A DNA stretch of 64,000 nucleotides from NCBI RefSeq assembly GCF_003672135.1, contig NC_039506.1, positions 10,168,001 through 10,232,000 of the forward strand, in the 5' to 3' direction. Position numbers and translations under genes: made by a program. Every line of letters begins with the position of its first letter. Position 1 is the stretch's first letter. A model generated the notes under the pieces. The model ran no database searches. It was given only the letters and a program-made list of their open reading frames with translations, and was not told where the DNA came from. This stretch comes from Ooceraea biroi. Taxonomy: Eukaryota > Arthropoda > Insecta > Hymenoptera > Formicidae. This document shows, piece by piece, positions 12,901-23,060 of this stretch.

Positions 12901-15900
12901 CACGTTTTCCACGATTTCGTACCGATATAGCCTATTACCGTATAGATCCGTCAAATTGCAAATTTAGGTAACGTTGGAGAACAACAGAAAATTAATTTTA
13001 CTTCTCCTTGAACTCTGTTGCGAGTTTTTTTTTCAAATGCAACGTAATTCCTCTGTCTGTTGGTGAAGTAATTTAAGTGTATTAAATTCGCTAGTTTTCA
13101 TCACAAGGTAATAACGTAAATGCTACATACGCATAATATAACATAAATCCACTAAAAACCCACTTTCGCAAGCTTATCGTTGCGTGATATGTTTCCCATT
13201 ACTAGATGAAATATTAAAATCTTGTAATAACATGCTAACGAGCTGGGTAATTAAATTGTTTAACAGTGGATATTAGAGGATGCGAGGATAATGTATTGTA
13301 ATTTCATTATATCGATGTACAACATTAAACATTCAGTTCTACACACGCACACACGCACACTGAGCACAGCTATTCGCATTGTATCAACAGTTGTATAGTG
13401 CTATCGAATAATTTATTACCTCATTATAACTGTATCCTTTAATTTAATTTAATATTCTACGATTTATAGTTTATTTAGTATCTAAGAACGCACGTTATCA
13501 ATCTCGAACAATCCGCCGAGAGACACAACGTGGCGAATGTTCACCGTTTCTTAAATTGAAGGCAAGGCTTGTCGCTGCCGGTTAATTTCGGAGAGGAGAG
13601 CAGAAGGCGCCTAAGGGAGCCTACCATACCGGAGTTTAGAATAACTCGATTGTCTGCCTCTCGTTCACCTCGAACTAGAACTAGACAGTGAATCGGGCTA
13701 TTTTTGTACGTCGGAAAGTACACTTCCCCCCGAGGAGCAGGCTGCTTCCCATGACTTCGTCGTCAATTAGCCATGGCACAACTTCCTCAGTTCACGAAAA
13801 CGGAAACTCGAAAGTTTCCACATAGGCTCGACACGTTCCTTGCACCACGACTTATCCCCGGTTCATTCATCTCGCGACGATCATTTCTCGCCCTGTTAAA
13901 CGCATTTACACGTCCGGGTGACGCGAATTGTCGCGACGACGAACGGCAGAGGGTGGGATGTCATCTGCGTTTCGGCTAGCGCTTCTATTACAAGTTAATA
14001 CGCCGACCGATGATATATGATCGTCCATTTCTCGCCAATTCTGATTCAGACGGCGAAACTTTGACGTACGTGACCGGGCTGCCTTAAACTCGAACGTGCG
14101 AACGCGTCGAGCGCGGTATCGGCATGCACAACACGTATCTCCAAGCTGCTTAATTATTTATCCATTCAACGGTGTGCTTCTCGTCGCATAATTTGGGGGT
14201 CGGCACTCGATAATAGAGGAGGTCCTCGAAGGCCACGCGAAGAAATTCAACGGAAAGCCGCTCATTTATCCCCGCACATAATTCATCTTACGTAATTTCT
14301 CATACCTCGCGTTTTATTTTCCTTCATCCGTCATCCGCGCGTCAACCATAATGCGCTGGGATAATTACCGCTGCCTTTTTCCACAATTTTTGAAGGGAGA
14401 TTCGCCATGAAGCTTGCCGGCAGTTTCTGCACCGCCAGGCCAGGTCACATGGTGTAGAACTATAGGAAATTTCTGAATATTATAGAATCTCGCGGGTGAC
14501 AGGGAACGATATTTACATTATGGATTGAAAATATTCAAGTTTTGACGAAAAATACCGTATTATTTGCAGAAATAAAGGCAGAGAATTAACATTTTGCGAA
14601 AACAGCGTTCGACATTATTCTCTCTTGTACCATCGTGATTAAACTAGCGTACGCGAGGATATTTTGACGCCGGCGTGAAGCATCACGAGAATATTGAACT
14701 ATTATAATAAACGAGGTACTTTCTCGTGATCGTTACGTGTGTCGTGAATGTGGCAGCTGGCCAAAACTATGTTTTCTCAATGCCACAGGACGAATCCAAA
14801 GTCTGTTCAGCGAGGTCCAATAGTTACTCGCGCAATCCAGCTAAACTGGTCCTCTTCTCTTTATTTCCGCACCGATGCATTCCGACTGAGCGCTTGTCGC
14901 ATCGTATAAGTGGAAATAATGTTTCCTCGCGTGCGCCACGTCGACGACGTGACCCTTGCGATTCATCGATATTCCAGACAGTCAGCTTTCTTGAGACTCC
15001 CTTCGCTAACGGTATATAGGTATGTACTGCAACCTCCGCGTTGCAATCCACGTTGCAGCAGCTTCTCGTCAGAGACAAGTGGATATTATAAAGGAGAAAC
15101 TATTTATTATTCGACCATTCTGGCTGGTTTATTCGAAAAAAGTGCACGACGTTTCATCAACTGCACAATACAATAACAGTTATTTTTGGCTGAAAATAAC
15201 TGTAAACTTTTCAAGGAGCACCTTAATGTGACAATAGTCCTACAGCGATCATTTATCAACTTGAATCGATAGATCGACTTGAGTCTATAGATGATCGCTG
15301 TAGGACTATTGTCACATTGAGGTGCTCCTTAAAAAGTTTACAGTTATTTTCAGCCAAAAATAACTGTTATTGTATTGTGCACTTGATAAGGGCCCGAATC
15401 AGGGTCGAAACGTCGTGCACTTTTTTCGAATAAATCAGCCAGAATGGTCGAATAATAGATAGTTTTTCCTTTGAGTAAAATTGTCTGGCGGAAGTAACGT
15501 ATTCTTTGTAAAATGGATATTATAAACTCGCTTTCTTTATCGCGTATCACCACGTATGCTTAGTTCAGTGATAACTCGGCTTTGATGATAAACTAACGCC
15601 CTTTTTCGAATTACAAAGCAAGAAATGCCCAGTTTAAATTATAGTTAATATTTAAATTACACGTTTTAATTATGCTGTTTCGTAATTACATTTCATTTCA
15701 AATATCATATATTGTATGTCACTATTAAATGAAAATGTTTAAAAATTCATATTTCTATCGTACATTTAACTGGCTCTCACGTCCGCATGTAAGCCGACTT
15801 CCACATTAGATAAATAATAATAAAAGTCACAGTGCCACATTTAGCACTAAATGTGCCGTGAAAATACTGGAACTTGAAAAAGTTTTTCTCTCACGAAAAT

Positions 15901-18900
15901 CTTTCTCCAGACATATGGAATCGATCTAAATCGAAACGATAACGGAAACACTTCGATACGCTCCGTTACCGAACGAAGGAAAACGAAACTGTCCCTCTTT
16001 TTTTCTTCAAGAGAAAAAGAAAAAGGCAGTTAAAAATCTGTCGTTTAAAGCCGGAACGAATCGAGATAACGGCCCTCAAATAACTTCGACAGAAAATTTC
16101 GGAAGTTGGAGCGTTTCCGTATCAGCAGATTTCCTCGCTAGCCGTCTCTCCGGAAATTGTTGGAACGCTCGGACGAGATATTTCCCGTGTTTAAAAGCGC
16201 GGCCCGTGTTAACTTATCGATCGTATCGTAACGTACATACACGAGCGGGCGAACGTGGAAATTGAATCATCGGTCGGAGGAGAACACACTCTCCTGCGCC
16301 ACAGATCGTGGCGATCATAGAAAATTCTGCGATGGCTGCGGGCCAGCAGCACCATTCCCTCTCCCCGTCGCCGGTATCGCGAAATTAATTCGCACCGACG
16401 GTTTAAACCCGGCCGTTCATGACTCGCGAGGCCTCGAGAGATGCTCTTTGTGCCCGAGGTCCCGCAGCATGCAGAAATAACCGGCGTTATCCGCGCGTCC
16501 CGGCCCTTGAGTCACCCCGTGCGAAGCGACACAACTTTTGAGAGCGATCTTAGTTACTCAGCGAGGCAGGAGAGAAAGGCGAAAAGCATTTTTTTCAGCT
16601 TGCGTCCGGCAGTGCGGGATATGAGTTTCCCCTTGCCGTTCTTCCTCTTTATCCTGACCTCGTTCTTCCTCTTTATCCCGAAGAACCGCCGTGGGCTGCA
16701 GCAACAGCTGTTCTGCCACGCGACGCATCCGTGACGTCACCGATCCAACGAGCGATGAAAGCGGTACACCGTTGACACACACGTACCCTCTTCAACGACT
16801 CCGCTCGACATCGCAGTTTTTCCCGCGTCTCCATTTCGTTAATTAACTCTTCCCGCGCGGAACTCTCGCGCTGCATTACAAGGAAGTCGTGCGTATTTTT
16901 AATTAGGGACGAAACGCGAACTGCATTCCATGGCGCCGCTATACATGCACTTTGTCCGCGGTGTTACCAACTGGAGCAGCGCGGTACATTTCATCATGCG
17001 GGGCTAACGCGCAGGAAATCCGCAATGCGTTGGCTAAAAGAACAACTATCAGAGAATAACGCAATTCGCTAAGAGTTTCAAATGAAATGCGTACATACAC
17101 AGCGCGTATTATACAACAGAAACAATAATCGCAGGAATGTCTTGCAGAAAGAGCCAATGGAACAGAATAAATTGGAAACGAGAAAATAACCATCTCGCGT
17201 AATAAATTAATTTTTTATTTGATTTCGTAATCTCTCCACGCTCGCGCTCCACGTCGGAGTATTTCGATATTGCGCCACGTTAAATATACATGCGACATGA
17301 CCAAAGAAGCATAGAATACTACTCGCATGATGTAAAACGCCGCTTGAATCGCTCGTGCAAATCTACCCGCATTTTGCATGTGTAATAAATTTCTCGATTT
17401 CTCTCTGAGATGCGCGTTATACGATGCCGTTATGAAACTGGACCTCATATTGAGATCTCATCTGTGGGTCGTACTCATCCGGATGATCCGGGTCGTAATG
17501 AAGCCGCAGTCACTGTGGTTCAACAGGATCATCTGACACAGTTGTCTCCATGCGTTAATAATCGCATATCTCGATATATCTCGATCAATTACGCTATTGC
17601 GTGTAACGTTTACGTTTATCATACATCCGACATACGCCCCCGACGTGAGCGGCATGAAGCGATACGAGAATTATGTCTGTTCTTCTTTTATCAATGACGA
17701 ACGTCCAAGCGTGACTCGTCAACAAGCGTGGCTGAAATCGAATCGCGAATTATGCATGTCGGGTTGACCGCGATGCAACGATGAACAACAAGAAAAGGCA
17801 AACCGGAGCTTCGTGTTACCGTGGTGTAACCGAGAGACGAGATGCGAAAGCCGAAACGCACGCATTACTCGACGCGACGAGCGCGAACAGTGAGCATGAC
17901 TCACCGTCGTTCTAATGAACTCTTGAAACTATTTTCCGGTGCTTTGAAGAAACCAGCACGTCTTTCTTTGGCGCGCCGTATTATGCAGCTTACGCCCGTT
18001 CGCTTTCCTTCGCGTGGACAGGAGACAAGGGTAAAAGTAAACCAGACTACAGGAAAAAATAATTCCGAGCGAAAAGCACACGCTGTGTACCTCAACCTGC
18101 GAGAAATCCAAACAGGAAGAGAGTAATAATCTCACCCGCAGTTGAAATGTTCCATAATTTGTCGTCGGCGCTGATGCTGGAGGAAAGATAATTATAGAAG
18201 AATTAAATTCTACAAAATACGAATAATATTACGAGAAGCAAACGAAAGTCCGAGATCGGGTTGATTCAACTCGTGCATACGCAAGCATAAAGTAATTTAA
18301 TCGTTGACTGTTTGCACAGTTTAACAACTGCCCGTCGTATTTTCAGTTCATCACTCAAAGCGTCATGATAAATCAAATATGAAGCGATCCGTTAGAATAG
18401 CTTGACGTATCGTATCTTCAGGACGTGTCCAAGGCAAACGTGTGTAATGGTGTTGTGATATTACTGACAAAAATATCTTGAGATAACGGATTTAGTCACC
18501 GGTTGGGTCAAAGGTGCCTGAAGGGACCGGATGCGCTCGTATGCCAGCACGAAAAATAAAGATACGCTTTGAGAACAGATAGAGAAGTGGATAAACAATT
18601 CCACGAAGAGACGGGAAAATTCGATAAGCCACTAATGTTTTTATTTATGTAGCGTTATAAATTGAAATTCATATTTTCACCACAATCGGATTTTTCGAAG
18701 TCAGATTTTGCGGGTGAGATTTAGCGGAGAGATTTCGAGGATTCGGATTATCGTTCGCAAGTTGGCTGCTGAATATTTCTCCATCTCGTATTTTTCAACG
18801 ATTTTCTGCAGTGTACGGCTGTTTTGTAACGGCGCGAAAGTATTGAAGGTATACGGCATCTCTTTCTAGAAAGCTTACATCGCAGAGCGATAATCTCTCT

Positions 18901-21900
18901 TTCTGGTATAACATCGAGGGAAGCTGAAAGAGACGTTAAGAAATCCGAGTGACACATATGATCGGGCAAGTGCAGGGAATATACCGCCAAGCCGGCGCTG
19001 AAATAAACTTATAAATAGCAGCCAGGAAATCGACGTAGAAACATTTCAATGGAAATATTTCGAATTCACCGAAGCTCTATTAATTAATAAAACTAAATTA
19101 TGACTGAGGTTTCGTCATCCGTTCTATCAATTATCAAATAAAATAAATAATGAATATATAATTGATATTGATTAGTAGATTAATCATCGATCCCAAACTG
19201 CTATTATCAGAATATCATCTTTATTACATGTTTTAAAGTAGCTTCATTAAAATTAAAATTAAAATTAGGAGAAAATGTATCAAGTGTAAATTTTAAACTT
19301 GTAATATTTAATAGTCCGACAATCCTCGTGAGATATCCTCAATATGCGTGACAGTCACGATTCCAGAAAACGTTGTCTTAGTCACGTTATTACGATGGTA
19401 ACCACACATTACGCAACCAAGATGTAAACCGCGATAGAAAAGCGAACAGCCTTGGAACGAGATGTTGATCATGCAGAATTGCTATCTTCCTTGCGTTTGC
19501 GTCTAACCGCAAGGAACAAACGATAAGAAGCTTAACAGCATCACCCGCCTTATCTTCCATTTCGTTCTCTTTCCAGAATGTGGAATTGCTGGAAGGAACC
19601 ATCCCGCCGGAAGCGACGGAACTCGAGGTCTCCCATTGCCGCGAGCTGAGGATACAGACGGGCGCATTCGGCGGAGGCGTGCCTCTGAAACGCGTGCACG
19701 TTTCGGGAATTTACAGCGTGGTCGCCAAAAGACAGGCCTTCCAAAATCTCAGCGCGCCCAACACGCATCTCGAAGTGTCGGAGTGTAACAGCGTATTCCT
19801 CGAGAGCCACGCCTTCCGGAACATGCGTGGCACGCTCAGCGTCTCGATATCGAGATGCAAACATGTGGAGATAAAGCCAAGCGCATTTTCGTGGCTCCTC
19901 TGGATCACGATAAAGGAAGTACCGTCCTTGGAACTCTCCAGCAATGCCTTCAAGTTTGAGGCGCCTCAACATGGACGGCACGGACCAGCGACCAAGGTTC
20001 GATATAGCGAATCATTTCATTGAACATAACGTAATGCTGCGAATATTATTTGACTATTATTAAGCGAGATTGAGATTAATTTACATTGATGCGTATTATT
20101 GCCCGGTTTTGTTACACATCATTTCAAACGAGTAAATATCGGAAATTTAATCACAATCTTGAACCGTTGCTCTCTGATGCAGATAATGTTCCAAAACGTG
20201 AGGATCGCGGAGTTACCCAAGGCGGTGTTTCCTTCGGCTGTCGCGGAGATTCGAATGGATGACATGTCGACAAAAGTAATACGCAGGGATGCCTTCTGCG
20301 CGATGACCATTTTCAACGTGGTCATCAGCAACGCGTCCATTCAAGAGATTCAATCCGGCGCTTTCAGCGACAGAGCCCTTATCCATAGCCTCGAGTTTGT
20401 TGACGTGCAACTTAAGAATATTAACACGGCGGCCTTCAGAGCTGGTCACGACAATCTGACAATACAGTATTCAAGGTTTGACATCTCAAAGCCATTTTAT
20501 AAAGATCCTAAATGGTCAGGGTAATTAATGAGAAAATTTAATTTAATTTAATTTAATGAGTATCCTTTATAAATATAAATATCATAACACATTTTTTGTA
20601 TTTTATTATTAATATCTCAATTTCTTATAATTAAATTTTTCAATAATCCACTTTGCTTCATTCTTCATCTTTTATTCTCTGATTTTACATTTTTGTCAAT
20701 TGTTTAATATTCTTTATATAAATTCTTTTCGCCATTTAGATTATCCGAAGTGGACACGGGTGCCATCAACACGTCGGCCGCGACCGTCACCTTCAGCAAC
20801 AACGAGTTCCAGTATCTACGCCAGGGTTCCATCGTGCTGCATCAATGGAACCATATAGCGATTGACCACAATCTCTTCATCGATCTGGAAAGTGATGCCA
20901 TTAAAGCGGAGGTCAGCGCCACTTCCGCGCCCAATTTTGAATTCTCCTTCACGGGCAATCACATACACAAGGCTCGGCCAGGATCGCTCAAGTTTGCAGC
21001 GATCTCGCAGAGCGTCAACTCGGCACGCATCGGCAACAATTACTTCAAGGAAAAGTGCAACTGCAACCTTGAAGACTGGGTGCGCGAAGTGACGGAGCGC
21101 AACAGTTCCATCTCATGGATGATGGATTCCAGCTACTGCATTGTCGATCAGTTCCTAGACAGATGCTTGAACCTGCCCGAGGGCTACATGGCCATGCGAA
21201 ATTTCACGAAGCTCATCTGCACGCAGCAAGATCACGTAAACTGCGAGAAGCCGTCGCCGAAACCGGAGCCGAGTGTCAGTCCACCCAGCGTGGGTCCTCA
21301 CATTTACCCAAGGCAGAAGAGCTTCTTCGACCTGGAGATGAGCGAGTCAGAGCAACTGGAGCGCGAGAAGCGAATCATCGTCATTGTCTGCGTCGTAGCA
21401 GTCTTCATAGTCGTCGTGGCCATCTTAGCTTCAGGAATTCTCTACATGCGTCGTCGTGGTGTGTGCCCCAAACTGACGTCCGGACCACTGATGAATCTGG
21501 CAAGTTGGTTGTCGTCCAGCAACGGCATGACCGCCGCCACGTCCGCCAGATCGATTTCGAGATTGAGCGTTCACGAATATGCCGGCCTTCAACCGGAAAC
21601 CAGAATCCTGCAGGTGGAACCTCAAGAAGTGGAAGCCATGGAGGATTATGACAATGATGGTGATATTTATCCGTACACTGAGAACAAAGCCACGCAAACA
21701 TTACCAGAAGAGCTGACGGAAGAGTACCTGAGAGACCTTCGGGATCGGCTGAACGATCCCGACAATTACAGCCAGGCGAGGGACATGATCGAGCATCTGT
21801 ACGATCTGATCAAGGTGGAGGAGAGCTGTAACAACAACAATGACCGACAACCAACGGGCGATCGAGAAGAGAACGCTTACGATGTGATCCTGCCAAGAAT

Positions 21901-22522
21901 TAGGAGAACTCGCGGTGCGCCGAGACCGTCCATTAACGTCGGCACCAAAGCGCCATCCCTGGAGAAGCTGCTGCCAAGCGGAATACAGATCAGACCGCTT
22001 ATTACCGAGTACGCACAGCCCCGCGACCAGCGAACCAGCGATCAGAATCACCTGTATGCCGAATTACCGGGCGATGAGACAGTACCCAGCACCAGCAGAT
22101 TGTCACAGCCGATTCTGGAGAGCTTGATCGGAAGGGCGCCGCAGCCGTTGCCGCCGGATGTAGTGAACGATCATCTCGTCGGCAACGATCGTCCTCCGAG
22201 AAACTTTGGATACGGCGCAGATGATCATGGTCCACCGCAGAGTCCGAAGCTGGACCAATCTTGCAAGGCTCAATCTCACGCTAAGCCGATGAACTTCCTG
22301 AAGGCTCTAGGTGAGAGTATCCTGGGCGCGACCAATAAGAACAATAAGAGGCCAAACTCACTGTTGTGCGAGTACGCTGAACCATCCGATGCGACTGCTC
22401 ATCTCTACTCAGAACTGCCGGAACCCCAACAGACATCTGCGTCCACGAGCAAGATGGCTAATAGGCCACTGCCCACGAAACCTGATCAGGATTCCGTCGC
22501 CGCGAGTGCGGCCAAGGCGTAG
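6758..22522 (+). CDS. Single-pass LRR receptor-like protein, 4 coding exons, 901 aa (join)
   Basis: Join of 6758-6967, 19577-19996, 20183-20475 and 20740-22522 (2706 nt including stop). All introns are GT-AG and frame is kept throughout. Domains: signal peptide (about residues 1-39, cleavage likely after IAEA); LRRNT cap with Cys45, 50, 52, 64; about 13 degenerate leucine-rich repeats of 22-25 residues, each ending like I-x-x-x-AF (Phe/Ile/Leu at 101, 125, 150, 174, 195, 226, 248, 271, 295, 317, 339, 362, 391); LRRCT cap starting at CNCNLEDWV (Cys414, 416, 441, 450, 468, 476); a Pro-rich stalk; transmembrane helix 520-544 followed by RRR; tail 545-901. Seven N-x-S/T sites lie in the ectodomain. 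The tail has an acidic helical stretch (about 629-668) and repeated EYAxP / HLYxELP motifs (Tyr732/747 and 853/864). This is the architecture of a type I cell-surface receptor or adhesion protein. The ligand and the family name are not recognisable to me, so no symbol is given. A homology search should settle orthology. Confidence 0.85.
7566..7616. repeat. Short tandem duplication, about 25 bp unit
   Basis: Two adjacent near-identical copies of a unit containing ataattcgagatcggaat, lying in intron 1. Confidence 0.6.
10692..10800. repeat. AT-rich low-complexity tract
   Basis: A run of TATA, TAATAT and ATTATA repeats with almost no G or C, within intron 1. A shorter tract of the same kind lies at 10598-10620. 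Confidence 0.85.
15080..15526. mobile_element. Palindromic Penelope-like retroelement remnant with 13-bp target duplication
   Basis: The direct repeat TGGATATTATAAA occurs at 15080-15092 and 15514-15526 and brackets a 421-bp insertion. The insertion is a long inverted repeat: left arm 15093-15252, 38-bp spacer, right arm 15291-15472. The arms are nearly identical except for a 19-nt segment present only in the right arm. A 41-bp tail follows the right arm. The right arm contains a hammerhead-like motif including CGAAACGTC. Hammerhead ribozymes and inverted terminal copies are known features of Penelope-like elements, and a 13-bp duplication fits target-primed insertion. No reverse transcriptase remains. 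A foldback element of another class is the main alternative. Confidence 0.6.
15377..15420 (+). ncRNA. Degenerate hammerhead-ribozyme-like motif
   Basis: In order on the + strand: GTGCAC (15377-15382), core TTGATAAG, stem GGCCC, loop GAATCA, stem GGGTC (15402-15406), then GAAAC, GTC and GTGCAC (15415-15420). The outer GTGCAC pair would form stem I and GGCCC/GGGTC stem II. The GAAAC-GTC block matches the conserved hammerhead 3' core with a minimal stem III. The 5' core departs from CTGATGA at two places, including the position of the catalytic G8, so self-cleavage is unlikely. Confidence 0.42.
16732..16739. promoter_or_regulatory. Consensus CRE palindrome
   Basis: A perfect TGACGTCA, the CREB/ATF consensus, in intron 1. 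A single 8-mer is weak evidence for function. Confidence 0.25.
19577..19996 (+). CDS. Receptor coding exon 2 (LRR repeats 1-5)
   Basis: Codes for residues 71-210. The acceptor is tctttccag|AAT. The exon begins in phase 0 with the end of LRRNT (NVELLEGTIPPEATELEVSHC) and continues with five repeats ending at Phe101, 125, 150, 174 and 195. The donor AAG|gttcga is weaker than consensus, but readthrough gives only seven residues (VRYSESFH minus the split) before a stop. Neither strand of the overlapping antisense frame (19550-19981) has independent support. Confidence 0.85.
19997..20182 (+). other. Receptor intron 2 (186 bp)
   Basis: GT-AG, ending in gctctctgatgcag. Phase 0. Confidence 0.75.
20183..20475 (+). 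CDS. Receptor coding exon 3 (LRR repeats 6-9)
   Basis: Codes for residues 211-307 plus two bases of Arg308. It carries repeats ending at Phe226, 248, 271 and 295, with N-glycosylation sequons NAS and NLT. The donor TCAAG|gtttga splits a codon (phase 2). Readthrough would add 15 residues and terminate at 20524. Confidence 0.83.
20476..20739 (+). other. Receptor intron 3 (264 bp)
   Basis: Very AT-rich GT-AG intron ending ttcgccatttag. It contains a short TTTAA repeat at about 20537-20560. Confidence 0.75.
20740..22522 (+). CDS. Receptor coding exon 4 (last LRRs, LRRCT, TM, cytoplasmic tail)
   Basis: Completes Arg308 and codes for residues 309-901, ending at TAG 22520-22522. It contains repeats ending at Ile317, 339, 362 and Leu391; the LRRCT cap; a Pro-rich stalk (KPSPKPEPSVSPPS, followed by VGP); transmembrane residues 520-544 followed by RRR; and the whole intracellular tail. 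All of the tail lies in this one exon, so splicing of these exons cannot remove part of it unless an internal site is used. Codon choice is GC-rich and typical of real coding sequence, unlike the flanks. Confidence 0.9.
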
Positions 22523-23060
22523 CGACGCCCATTATCTGTGATATAAGTGTTTTACGTGTCGTGAGCGAAGTGTCTTTTCATTTCACCGACTACATGAAGA
22601 AAGTGTTCGCGCACACGTGCACGTTGCTGTGTCGCTGAAGCGGTTGCGTAAGGCAGTTCGCGCCAGCCGAGAACGAGTCACGTGGAGTCTCCCGATTGAG
22701 AGATCGTGTCTGTGCCACAATAGCGGAGGAAATACGTCGGAAATTAGTGCAATTCACCCGTACACAAGGCTCGGAAGGCAAGGCATTTAGCCTGAAAAGC
22801 CAGGTGTACGCGTCGGAAACGAAGTGTCTTTACTTTTGAGCTGTGCGTGTATGAATAAGCTCGTGTTGGAACAATCACGCACTGCCAGTTATATTCGAAT
22901 CAGTTCGTTCCCGTGAAAGGAGAGAACAAGTTGCATTTAAATCGACCAAAGCCACGCTTACGCGAAAGTACTGCGACAAGTGTGCCAAAATTAGTGCATT
23001 TCATGCGTATATTCGTGCCCATAACGCAATAAAGTTCGATAAACCTACGGTATCACGTAA
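22523..23060 (+). other. Probable 3' UTR of the receptor gene
   Basis: GC-moderate, stop-rich sequence after the receptor stop codon. A canonical AATAAA polyadenylation signal follows about 500 bp downstream. No other gene begins here. Confidence 0.5.
23028..23033 (+). terminator. Candidate polyadenylation signal AATAAA
   Basis: First canonical AATAAA noted downstream of the receptor stop, 506 bp after it. Other A/T-rich hexamers follow further on, so usage is uncertain. Confidence 0.45.

Larger units (their letters stand above)
6968..19576 (+). other. Receptor intron 1 (12.6 kb)
   Basis: Bounded by gtgaat at the 5' end and ctctttccag at the 3' end. The LRRNT module is continuous across this junction (…VKCVFSKEQ then NVELLEGTIPPEA…), so no coding exon appears to be missing. 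It contains the AT-rich tract at 10692-10800, the palindromic retroelement insertion at 15080-15526 and a consensus CRE palindrome TGACGTCA at 16732-16739. No open frame inside shows convincing coding character. Confidence 0.75.

Noticed and set aside
19550..19981. 143-codon antisense frame over receptor exon 2
   Set aside because: Shadow of the sense coding sequence, which has the LRR pattern and splice sites.
21115..21651. 178-codon frame overlapping receptor exon 4
   Set aside because: Alternate frame of the real exon with no recognisable features.
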